Origin: Pseudoflavonifractor_A sp022772585
GTDB taxonomy: Bacteria > Bacillota > Clostridia > Oscillospirales > Oscillospiraceae
Assembly (NCBI RefSeq): GCF_052065415.1
Contig: NZ_JBQHUB010000009.1
Span: 1 to 64,000 of the forward strand
Reading direction: 5' to 3'
DNA length: 64,000 nt
Shown here: positions 1 through 6,245 of the stretch, piece after piece
Numbering within the stretch: the stretch's first letter is position 1
Layout: every line of letters begins with the position of its first letter
The notes under the pieces: generated by a model
Databases searched by the model: none
The model's input: only the letters and a program-made list of their open reading frames with translations
Told to the model about the DNA's origin: nothing
Program-made: the position numbers and the translations under genes

Positions 1-134
1 TAGTGATTGCCCTCCCTCTGTAGAAGTTGTGTGGTAACTTCATTCTACCACGGGGAGAGAAATCACTATGGATTTTTTACTCAAGTGTCCAACTTGATTT
101 TACAATCAACCATCTTTTAAAAACGATCACAGAT

Positions 135-154
135 TTTATGATAATTATTATAAA
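135..154. promoter_or_regulatory. AT-rich palindrome upstream of murC
   Basis: The 20 bases TTTATGATAATTATTATAAA form an almost perfect palindrome (one mismatched pair) 24 bp before the murC start. A smaller inverted repeat, TTGATT/AATCAA, sits at 94-109, and bases 1-8 pair with 61-68 (TAGTGATT/AATCACTA). Such a dyad beside a start could be an operator. No regulator is identified, and the first 178 bp hold no gene I can support. Confidence 0.3.
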
Positions 155-178
155 CTTCCGGAAAGGTTGTGTAAACCC

Positions 179-1555
179 ATGGTCGATCACGACATCCATG
201 ACTATATGCTGCCCGGCCGCAGGGCCCACCTGGTGGGCATCGGCGGCGTGTCCATGGCCCCGCTGGCGGAGGTGCTCCACGGCATGGGCATGGTCATCAC
301 CGGCTCTGACATGCGGGAGGGCCCCACGGTGGAGCATCTCCGCTCCCTGGGCATCCCCATCGCCATCGGCCACCGGGCTGAAAACGTGGGGGAGGCGGAG
401 CTCATCATCCGCACCGCCGCCGTCCATGACTCCAACCCCGAGATCGTCCGGGCCCACGCCAACGGCATCCCGGTCTTTGAGCGGGCCCAGGCCTGGGGCT
501 CCATCATGCGTTCCTACCGCAATGCCCTGTGCATCTCGGGCACTCACGGCAAGACCTCCACCACCTCCATGTGCACCCACATCGCCATGGCCGCTGCCGC
601 CGACCCCACGGTGATGATCGGCGGCACCCTGCCCCTGCTGGGGGCGGGCCACCGGGTGGGCCACGGGGACACCATCATTCTGGAGAGCTGCGAATACTGC
701 AACTCCTTCCTCTCCTTCTTCCCCACCATCGCTGTCATCCTCAACATCGAGGCTGACCATCTGGACTTCTTCAAGGACCTGGACGACGTGGAGCACTCTT
801 TCCGGGCCTTTGCCGACCGGGTGCCGGAAAACGGCCTCATCATCGCCAACCGGGACGACGAGAACACCATGTTCGCCCTCCGGGGGGAGACGCGGCCCAT
901 GATGACCTTCGGTCTGGAGGAGGGCGACGTCCACGCCGCCCATCTGGAGTGGCATGACGGGCTGCCCGTCTTTGACGTGGTCTATCAGGGCAAGCCCTTC
1001 GCCCACATCGCCCTTCAGGTCCCCGGCATCCACAATGTGAAAAACGCCCTGGCGGCCGCCGCTGCCGCCATCGCCCTTCATTTCCCCGCCGCCGCGGTGG
1101 AGAAGGGGCTTTCCGGCTTCCACGGGGCGGGCCGCCGCTTCGAGCACAAGGGCGATTACCACGGCGCCGAAGTCTATGATGACTACGCCCACCACCCCGG
1201 AGAGCTCAAGGCCCTCTTCGCCGCCGCCCGCCGTCTGGGCTACCAGCGGATCATCTGTGCCTTCCAGCCCCACACCTACAGCCGCACCCACGCCCTGTTC
1301 CACGAGTTTGCCCAGGTGCTGCGGGAGCCCGATATCACCCTGCTGGCCGAGATCTTTGCCGCCCGGGAGACCAACGACATCGGCATCTCCTCCCGGGACC
1401 TGTGCCGGGAGATCCCGGGCAGCCGGTACTTCGCCACCCTGCCGGAGGTCACCGCCTGCCTGCGGGAGCTGGCCCGGCCCGGCGATCTCATTCTCACCGT
1501 GGGCGCCGGCGACATCTACACTGTAGGCGAGGCTCTGGTGTCTGAGAAAGACTGA
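179..1555 (+). CDS. murC: UDP-N-acetylmuramate--L-alanine ligase MurC
   Basis: Cytoplasmic Mur ligase that joins L-alanine to UDP-MurNAc with ATP, the first step of the peptidoglycan stem peptide. The 458-aa product is full length for the family. It shows the N-terminal nucleotide-sugar motif GIGGVSMAPLAE, the central P-loop SGTHGKTSTTS and the C-terminal DDYAHHPGE and FQPHTYSRT motifs. The start is taken at ATG 179, because a GGAAAGG ribosome site lies about 12 nt upstream. The alternative TTG at 167 would abut that site with no spacing. It is followed by a terminator and appears to be a single-gene unit, away from any mur/fts cluster. Confidence 0.95.
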   Translation: MVDHDIHDYMLPGRRAHLVGIGGVSMAPLAEVLHGMGMVITGSDMREGPTVEHLRSLGIPIAIGHRAENVGEAELIIRTAAVHDSNPEIVRAHANGIPVFERAQAWGSIMRSYRNALCISGTHGKTSTTSMCTHIAMAAAADPTVMIGGTLPLLGAGHRVGHGDTIILESCEYCNSFLSFFPTIAVILNIEADHLDFFKDLDDVEHSFRAFADRVPENGLIIANRDDENTMFALRGETRPMMTFGLEEGDVHAAHLEWHDGLPVFDVVYQGKPFAHIALQVPGIHNVKNALAAAAAAIALHFPAAAVEKGLSGFHGAGRRFEHKGDYHGAEVYDDYAHHPGELKALFAAARRLGYQRIICAFQPHTYSRTHALFHEFAQVLREPDITLLAEIFAARETNDIGISSRDLCREIPGSRYFATLPEVTACLRELARPGDLILTVGAGDIYTVGEALVSEKD

Positions 1556-1578
1556 CTGTTTCCCCATACCTGCTTCCT

Positions 1579-1615
1579 CGCGGGCCGTCCTCCGGGCGGC
1601 CCGCGTTTTCTTTTC
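1579..1615 (+). terminator. Intrinsic terminator of murC
   Basis: A GC-rich stem (CGCGGGCCG paired with CGGCCCGCG) is followed by TTTTCTTTT, 24 bp after the murC stop. Confidence 0.85.
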
Positions 1616-1634
1616 TCCCCGCGCTCCCTTCTTC

Positions 1635-1663
1635 TTGACAAACCGGCAGTTTTCCAGTAGAGT
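1635..1663 (+). promoter_or_regulatory. Sigma-A type promoter of the exporter operon
   Basis: TTGACA (1635-1640), a 17-bp spacer and TAGAGT (1658-1663) match a housekeeping promoter. It lies just after the murC terminator and 26 bp before the ThrE start, which implies a very short leader. Confidence 0.6.
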
Positions 1664-1688
1664 CATCCTGACAGAAGGAGGGATGAGC

Positions 1689-2465
1689 TTGCGTGAGAAA
1701 GAGATATTCGACCTGGTGCTGCTGCTGGGGGAGACCATGCTCTCCAGCGGCGGCGAGATTTTCCGCACCAACGAGCTGATGAGCGGCGCCGCCCGGCGGT
1801 TCGGACTGCGCCAGTGCAGCGTGTTCACCATTGCCAACGGCATCTTTCTCTCCGCCGTGGTGGAGGGGGAACACTATTCCTGCCAGGTCAGGCACATCCC
1901 CCTCCATTCCATCCATCTGGCTCAAGTGGAGGCCATGAACGACCTGTCCCGCCGCATTGCCGCCGGGGCCCTCACCCCCGAGGAAGCCCACAGGGAAGTC
2001 CTGCGGATCCGGGACATCCGGGGCGCCGGGCCGCTGGCCCAGACTCTGGCCTCCGGCGTGGGCGCCGGGTGCTTCTGCTTTCTCTTCGGCGGCTGCCTCA
2101 GGGACTGCGCCATGGCCTTTCTGGCCGGGCTGCTGCTCTACGCCTTCCTGCTGGGCGTCTGCAGCCGGTTCTCCGTGCGCAAGGTCATGTCCAACATCCT
2201 CAGCAGCGCCCTGGTCACCCTCTTCTGCTGCCTGATGTTCCGCCTGGGGGTGGGGCCCCATCTGGACAAGATGATCATCGGCTCCATCTTCCCCCTGGTC
2301 CCCGGGGTGGCCCTGACCATCGCGGTGCGCAATTTTATGGAAAACGACTACATCGCCGGTCTGGTCCGGCTGACCGACGCGGTGCTGGTGGCGGGCTGCA
2401 TCGCGGTGGGAGTGGGCAGCGTGCTCACTGTGTGGAACCATGTGCTGGGAGGGATCGCCCTGTGA
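1689..2465 (+). CDS. Threonine/serine exporter, N-terminal-domain subunit (ThrE family)
   Basis: This 258-aa protein belongs to the ThrE_N (DUF1212) family. The first ~110 residues are soluble (FDLVLLLGETMLSSGGEIFR, the hallmark start), followed by about five membrane segments such as GAGCFCFLFGG and MAFLAGLLLYAFLL. In Corynebacterium, ThrE exports threonine and serine as one polypeptide; here it is split into two genes. The start is taken at TTG 1689, because AAGGAGGG (1675-1682) gives 6 nt spacing to it and none to ATG 1683. The next gene overlaps its stop, so the two are co-translated. The substrate is inferred from the family. Confidence 0.85.
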   Translation: MREKEIFDLVLLLGETMLSSGGEIFRTNELMSGAARRFGLRQCSVFTIANGIFLSAVVEGEHYSCQVRHIPLHSIHLAQVEAMNDLSRRIAAGALTPEEAHREVLRIRDIRGAGPLAQTLASGVGAGCFCFLFGGCLRDCAMAFLAGLLLYAFLLGVCSRFSVRKVMSNILSSALVTLFCCLMFRLGVGPHLDKMIIGSIFPLVPGVALTIAVRNFMENDYIAGLVRLTDAVLVAGCIAVGVGSVLTVWNHVLGGIAL

Positions 2466-2932
2466 ATCCGATGCAGCTCATATGGGAGGTACTGGCCGCG
2501 GCGGCGGGCACCGTGGCCTTCTCCGTTTTGTTTCAGGCGCCGCCCCGCCACTTTCCCTACTGCGGCCTGGTGGGGGCCATTGGCTGGCTGGTATACCGGC
2601 TGGTGGGCCTGTGGACCGCCTCTCCGGTGCTGGCCACCTTTGTGGCCACGCTGGTCCTCACCGCCTGTTCCCGCTGGTTCTCCACACTGCGGCGGACCCC
2701 CACCCTTCTCTTCCTGGTGTGCGGCATCTTCACTCTGGTCCCCGGCGCCGCCATCTACAACACCGCCTATCACATCTTCATGGATCATCCCCTCCAGGCC
2801 TCCGAGGCGGCCTCCACCACCCTGAAGCTGGCCGTGGCCATCGCCCTGGGCATCCTGGCGGCCTACTCCCTGCCCGACCGGCTCTTCGGCTGGAAGCGGA
2901 ACGTGGACACCCGGGACTCTGCCCCCCTGTAA
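2462..2932 (+). CDS. Threonine/serine exporter, C-terminal-domain subunit (ThrE_2)
   Basis: A 156-aa membrane protein of the ThrE_2 (DUF3815) family, the second half of the split exporter, with four to five hydrophobic segments and the family signature GIFTLVPGAAIYN. The start is GTG 2462, which overlaps the upstream TGA stop as GTGA and has GGGAGGG (2447-2453) 8 nt upstream. ATG 2471 is the alternative. The overlap implies translational coupling and a two-subunit transporter. A terminator follows directly. Confidence 0.85.
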   Translation: MNPMQLIWEVLAAAAGTVAFSVLFQAPPRHFPYCGLVGAIGWLVYRLVGLWTASPVLATFVATLVLTACSRWFSTLRRTPTLLFLVCGIFTLVPGAAIYNTAYHIFMDHPLQASEAASTTLKLAVAIALGILAAYSLPDRLFGWKRNVDTRDSAPL

Positions 2933-2938
2933 TGAACA

Positions 2939-2970
2939 GGTCCGGAGCGCGAAACGCGCTCCGGACCTTT
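2939..2970. terminator. Terminator between convergent exporter and rpoN genes
   Basis: A perfect 11-bp stem (GGTCCGGAGCG with CGCTCCGGACC) closes a short loop and runs into TTT. It lies between convergent genes, so it may serve both strands. Confidence 0.75.
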
Positions 2971-2974
2971 GTAT

Positions 2975-4345
2975 CTATGGCATCTGTTCATACCGCTTTC
3001 GTCCCGCGGTGCTGGGGATGCCCAGCTCCTCCCGGTACTTGGCCACCGTCCTGCGGGAAATGGGGCAGCCCTCCCGCTCCATCCGCTCACACAGCTTCTG
3101 GTCAGACAGGGGCCTGGCCTTGTCCTCCCCGTCGATGAGGCGGCGCAGCAGGGCCTTGGCCCGGTCGGGGGTCGCGTCCCCCGACCCGCTCTCTCCCAGC
3201 TTGCGGGAGAAAAAGTAGGTCAGCGGATAGGTGCCCCGGTCGCACTGGAGGTATTTATCCCTCAGCGCCCGGCTCACCGTGGACTCATGGACCCCCACCC
3301 GACCGGCCACGTCGGCCAGGGTCATGGGCACCAGATGGCCGGGACCCCGGCGGAAGAACTCCTCCTGCAGCTCCAGGATGCACCGGGCGCAGGCGAGCAG
3401 GGTGCTCTGCCGCTGTTCGATGCTGTGCATCACCCATTTGGCCTGCCGCACCTTGTCGCTCAGATAGTCCTGCACCTCCTGCTCCCCGCTCTCCTTCAGC
3501 ATCCGGGTATAGTACCCGCTCAGGCTCAGCGTCGGGATGCCCGTGCGGCAGGGCTGGACCTCAAAGTGGTCATACTGCCATGACACAATCAGATCGGGGG
3601 TCACATAAGAAGTCTCCTCCCGGCCGGCGAAACCCGCTCCCGGCCGGGGGTCGAGCCCCCGGATGCGGTCGCAGGCCGCACGCACAGCGGCGGCGTCAGC
3701 GCGCAGGGTACGGGCGATCAGGCCGTACTGATTCCGGGCCAGGGGCTCCAGGCACTCCTGCACCACCCGCAGCGCCAGATTGTCCCGGGGATATTTCCGC
3801 CGCAGCTGGATGCACAGGCACTCGTTCAGGCCCCGTGCCCCCACCCCCGCCGGGTCCAGGGACTGGAGGACCTCCAGCGCCCGCTCCATCACCGGCAGGG
3901 GCAGGCGGGCAGCCTCCGCCAGCGCAGGCAGATCCTCGTCCAGCCATCCGCTGCGGTCCAGGCTCTCGGCCAAAAAGACCGCCCCCTCCCGCACCCCGCT
4001 CTCCAGCTTCAGGCCCCGGAGCTGGAACAGGAGATGGCCGTACAGGCTACGCTCCTCATCCTCCACCACTCCCAGGTCAGCCAGGGGGGCGTCCTCGTCG
4101 TCCTGCTGATAATAGGCATGGTTCTGCCGGTCGCTGCTCTGGAGCCATTCCAGCTTCCGCCTGAGGTCCGCGAATTCCTCCCGGCTGTGCTCTTTGTGGT
4201 CCTCCGCCTCCAGCACCGGGTTCTCCTGGAGGGTCTTTTCCACAAATTCGGCCAGCTCCTGAGCCCCCATCTGCAGGATCTCCATGGACTGGATCATCAT
4301 GGGAGAGAGGACCTGGGCCTGTTTTTGTACGACCTTCAGTTCCAT
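2975..4345 (-). CDS. rpoN: RNA polymerase sigma-54 factor RpoN
   Basis: Alternative sigma factor that recognises -24/-12 promoters and needs an AAA+ activator to open them. The 456-aa product shows all three regions: the glutamine-rich region I (QKQAQVLSPMMIQSMEILQM) that contacts the activator, the core-binding and HTH region (VHESTVSRALRDKY), and the C-terminal RpoN box SRRTVAKYRE near residue 440. The start is ATG 4345, which has a TAAGGTGA site upstream; an upstream TTG (4396) would add 17 unlikely residues and overlap a repeat. No sigma-54 activator is encoded in the window, so its targets lie elsewhere. Confidence 0.95.
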   Translation of the reverse strand: MELKVVQKQAQVLSPMMIQSMEILQMGAQELAEFVEKTLQENPVLEAEDHKEHSREEFADLRRKLEWLQSSDRQNHAYYQQDDEDAPLADLGVVEDEERSLYGHLLFQLRGLKLESGVREGAVFLAESLDRSGWLDEDLPALAEAARLPLPVMERALEVLQSLDPAGVGARGLNECLCIQLRRKYPRDNLALRVVQECLEPLARNQYGLIARTLRADAAAVRAACDRIRGLDPRPGAGFAGREETSYVTPDLIVSWQYDHFEVQPCRTGIPTLSLSGYYTRMLKESGEQEVQDYLSDKVRQAKWVMHSIEQRQSTLLACARCILELQEEFFRRGPGHLVPMTLADVAGRVGVHESTVSRALRDKYLQCDRGTYPLTYFFSRKLGESGSGDATPDRAKALLRRLIDGEDKARPLSDQKLCERMEREGCPISRRTVAKYREELGIPSTAGRKRYEQMP

Positions 4346-4394
4346 CCGAATCACCTTACCGAATGCTTCTCCGCCGCCGAGAAGGCGGCTGGCC

Positions 4395-4549
4395 AAGTGA
4401 AGCTATTGTACCGCGGGCACAAGTTTCACTAAGCTCCCCACCGCTGGCGCGGCGGCTCGCTAAGTGAAGCTATTGCACCACAGGCACAAGTTTCACTAAG
4501 CTCCCCACCGCTGGCGCGGCGGCTCGCTAAGTGAAGCTATTGTACCACA
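4395..4549. repeat. 67-bp tandem repeat (2.3 copies) upstream of rpoN
   Basis: Two 67-bp units (4395-4461 and 4462-4528) differ at only a few positions, and a third partial copy runs to about 4549. Each unit carries AAGTGAA and TTTCACT as an inverted pair and a GC-rich segment CCGCTGGCGCGGCGG. Read on the minus strand, each copy offers a -10-like TACAAT or close variant, so the copies could act as repeated promoters or binding sites for rpoN. The rest of 4346-4721 holds no supported gene apart from the direct repeat listed next. Confidence 0.85.
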
Positions 4550-4637
4550 AGGGCTGTTTTATTTCAATCGCCGCCTGAACTTGGCATATCCCTTGCTCTG
4601 TGATGTGATACTAAAACCTGTTAAAAAGCTTGAAAAG

Positions 4638-4679
4638 CTTTTTACAGCGCGAAGCGCGTCAGGTTTTTATGAGACGCCG
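4638..4679 (+). repeat. 42-bp direct repeat, left copy
   Basis: This 42-bp sequence (begins CTTTTTACAGCGCGAAGCGC and ends GAGACGCCG) recurs at 6077-6118 with a single mismatch (C/T at position 8). It contains the small hairpin GCGCGAAGCGC. The two copies bracket the RHH-like gene, a long hairpin and the HNH gene, as ends or attachment sites of a mobile element would. A dispersed intergenic repeat is the other explanation. Confidence 0.8.
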
Positions 4680-4721
4680 CCACAAGGTACGGTATGCGCA
4701 GAGCGCAGGGAGGATTGAGAG

Positions 4722-5234
4722 ATGAAGCGTTCACTAAGGGACTGGCGGGACGTGGGGGACGGGGAGTGTGCCGTCCAGCCTGGGTTCCATCCGTTCGGCC
4801 TCTGTCCAGTTTATGGGACAGGGTGTGACCGGGAGAAATGCGAACACTGGAAGCATGACATACCGACAGGAGGGAGCCACTACATGACCAGGGAGGAAAG
4901 GCGAACAGCCCGCTTTCAGGAGGGAGCCAGGGCCATGACAGCGGACGAGCGGGAGGCCATGAGAGCCGCCCTGGACGCCGCCATGGAGCTGAAAGACCCG
5001 CTCGAGAGGTGGAGCATCCTGGACGCCATTGAGGGCGTGGGAGCCGCGGCGGGCCGCTCAGAACAGCGCCGCAGGAGCGATGCCGCCACGGACAGGAAGC
5101 GCCGCCAGCTGGTGGGAGCCAGGATACCTTCAGACATGGCCGAGCGTTGCCGGGACTGCGCCGCTCGAACAGGCGTTTCATTGTACCGCTGGGTATACGA
5201 TGCCCTGGTCAAGGCCATGGAGGAAACACAATAG
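4722..5234 (+). CDS. Hypothetical protein with Cys-rich N-terminus and RHH-like C-terminus
   Basis: I do not recognise this 170-aa protein. A GGGAGG site precedes ATG 4722. The N-terminus has three cysteines spaced C-x6-C-x4-C (CPVYGTGCDREKCEHW), possibly metal binding. The middle is charged, helical and rich in Arg and Glu. The last ~40 residues (from ARIPSDMAERC to YDALVKAMEE) read like a ribbon-helix-helix fold, so it may bind DNA. It lies between the two 42-bp direct repeats with the HNH gene, which suggests a mobile-element regulator. This is inference only. Confidence 0.6.
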   Translation: MKRSLRDWRDVGDGECAVQPGFHPFGLCPVYGTGCDREKCEHWKHDIPTGGSHYMTREERRTARFQEGARAMTADEREAMRAALDAAMELKDPLERWSILDAIEGVGAAAGRSEQRRRSDAATDRKRRQLVGARIPSDMAERCRDCAARTGVSLYRWVYDALVKAMEETQ

Positions 5235-5277
5235 CTTGTGGTTATCCTGGTGGCCTGGTACAATATGGAGGGCACGT

Positions 5278-5457
5278 GCGGCGGGCATGACGGCCCGCCC
5301 GCCGCAGGGGAAGCGCCCGAGCCCTTAGGGGCCTCCTACCGGTAGCCTGGCAAAGTAAGCCTCGCGCACTCCCATTGTACCGCCCCGTCAAGGGTTTCAC
5401 GAGCGGGCTTGCGCCCGCCCTTGACTGGGGCGGTGCATGGGAGATGCCCCGAGGCTT
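5278..5457. other. Highly structured intergenic segment with ~100-nt hairpin upstream of HNH gene
   Basis: Bases 5357-5394 pair with 5418-5457: AAGCCTCG with CGAGGCTT at the base, then a long arm containing ACCGCCCC and GTCAAGGG, broken only by small bulges. The apex carries its own hairpin (GCGGGC-TTGC-GCCCGC at 5403-5418). A second 9-bp hairpin lies at 5278-5305. The big hairpin ends 13 bp before the HNH ribosome binding site. It could be a structured RNA, a cruciform recognised by a nuclease or recombinase, or a transcription attenuator. No T-run follows, so a simple terminator is unlikely. Confidence 0.75.
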
Positions 5458-5486
5458 CGGGAGCCAGATACAAGGAGGACTTGAAC

Positions 5487-5804
5487 ATGATTTCAGCCAA
5501 CATCCCCAACAGCGTCCGAAAGGCCGTGTACCGCCGCGACGGGTACCGGTGTGCCCTCTGCGACAGCCCCAAGTACATCCAGATTCACCACGCCGTGCCG
5601 CGCTCCAGGGGCGGCGGCAACACGCCACACAACCTAATCTGCCTCTGCGCCGATTGTCACGCCGCCTGCCACGGCATAGACCTGCGCAACACAGGAGCGG
5701 ACGGCACAGACCTGAAGATGGAAATGGAACTGGACGTGGTGAGCTACCTGGCAGACCTCTACGCCGAACAGGGGGAGACCTGGGATCCCTGGGAGAAGCG
5801 GTAG
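5487..5804 (+). CDS. Small HNH endonuclease
   Basis: A 105-aa protein that is almost entirely an HNH/McrA-type nuclease domain. It shows RRDGYRCALC (first zinc pair), IQIHHAVPRSRGGGNTPHN (catalytic His and HNH core) and LCADCHAACHG (second zinc pair and final His). AAGGAGG with 9 nt spacing selects ATG 5487; the frame stays open to 5409 but there is no ribosome site there. Stand-alone HNH proteins of this size occur in phages, restriction modules and mobile elements. It lies between direct repeats and just downstream of a long hairpin. The target is unknown. Confidence 0.85.
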   Translation: MISANIPNSVRKAVYRRDGYRCALCDSPKYIQIHHAVPRSRGGGNTPHNLICLCADCHAACHGIDLRNTGADGTDLKMEMELDVVSYLADLYAEQGETWDPWEKR

Positions 5805-5811
5805 AAGGAGC

Positions 5812-5839
5812 GGGGCCTCCTGCGGGAGGCCCCGATTTC
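5812..5839 (+). terminator. Terminator-like hairpin after HNH gene
   Basis: GGGGCCTCC pairs perfectly with GGAGGCCCC across a TGCG tetraloop, 8 bp after the stop; the T-run is short (GATTTCC). The rest of 5840-6245 holds no supported gene. It includes a G-rich stretch resembling spacer 61, the right direct repeat and the inverted repeat described separately. Confidence 0.65.
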
Positions 5840-6076
5840 CAATAGATTTCCGGATGAACTACAACAAAACAAGGTATTTTGCTGGGTTTGCTTGCGCAAA
5901 CCGCATCAAAATATGATGTTTTGTTGAGTTCATGGGGTGGTTTGGGGGGCACTGGCCCTCCCCGGCGGCCGCCCGTTGGGCCGCTCGGGGCCGGGCTTCC
6001 TGGCCCTGTAGTGTGTGCCTCGGGGCTTACGCCGTGGCGCACAGCGCCCCGGCCTGCCGGAAAAAGCCGGCTTTTG

Positions 6077-6118
6077 CTTTTTATAGCGCGAAGCGCGTCA
6101 GGTTTTTATGAGACGCCG
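6077..6118 (+). repeat. 42-bp direct repeat, right copy
   Basis: 41 of 42 bases match 4638-4679 in the same orientation. The sequences outside the repeats differ, so the match is confined to this unit. Confidence 0.8.
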
Positions 6119-6158
6119 TGACGCACGTATGTGCGGCACGAGCGTGCACAGCACGCGG

Positions 6159-6188
6159 GATTTCAAATAAAGCATTTTATTTGAAATC
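6159..6188. repeat. AT-rich inverted repeat
   Basis: GATTTCAAATAAA and TTTATTTGAAATC form a perfect 13-bp stem with a 4-nt loop, between the right 42-bp repeat and the next terminator. Without a T-run or GC stem it is not a classical terminator. It may mark an element edge. Confidence 0.6.
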
Positions 6189-6199
6189 AGTATGAGGAC

Positions 6200-6235
6200 A
6201 AAAAAACCGCGCCGCGGGACATCCCGCGGCGCGGT
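6200..6235 (-). terminator. Terminator of the glycan operon
   Basis: A GC-rich stem (ACCGCGCCGCGGGA with TCCCGCGGCGCGGT) is followed on the minus strand by a run of seven T, 10 bp after the ligase stop. Confidence 0.9.
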
Positions 6236-6245
6236 GCTGTGTTTC

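Noticed and set aside
77..1843. 588-aa open frame on the strand opposite murC
   Set aside because: Composition is Gly/Val/His-rich as in antisense frames of GC-rich genes; murC is unmistakable on the other strand and no ribosome site supports the antisense frame.
5278..5804. IscB/IsrB-type RNA-guided nuclease with omega RNA
   Set aside because: The HNH protein is only 105 aa, with no RuvC, bridge helix or PLMP domain. The hairpin is kept as a finding, but the known system is not supported.
5242..6042. 266-aa minus-strand frame and 156-aa plus-strand frame overlapping the HNH gene
   Set aside because: Arg/Gly/Pro-rich shadow frames with no ribosome sites; the HNH frame has clear catalytic motifs.
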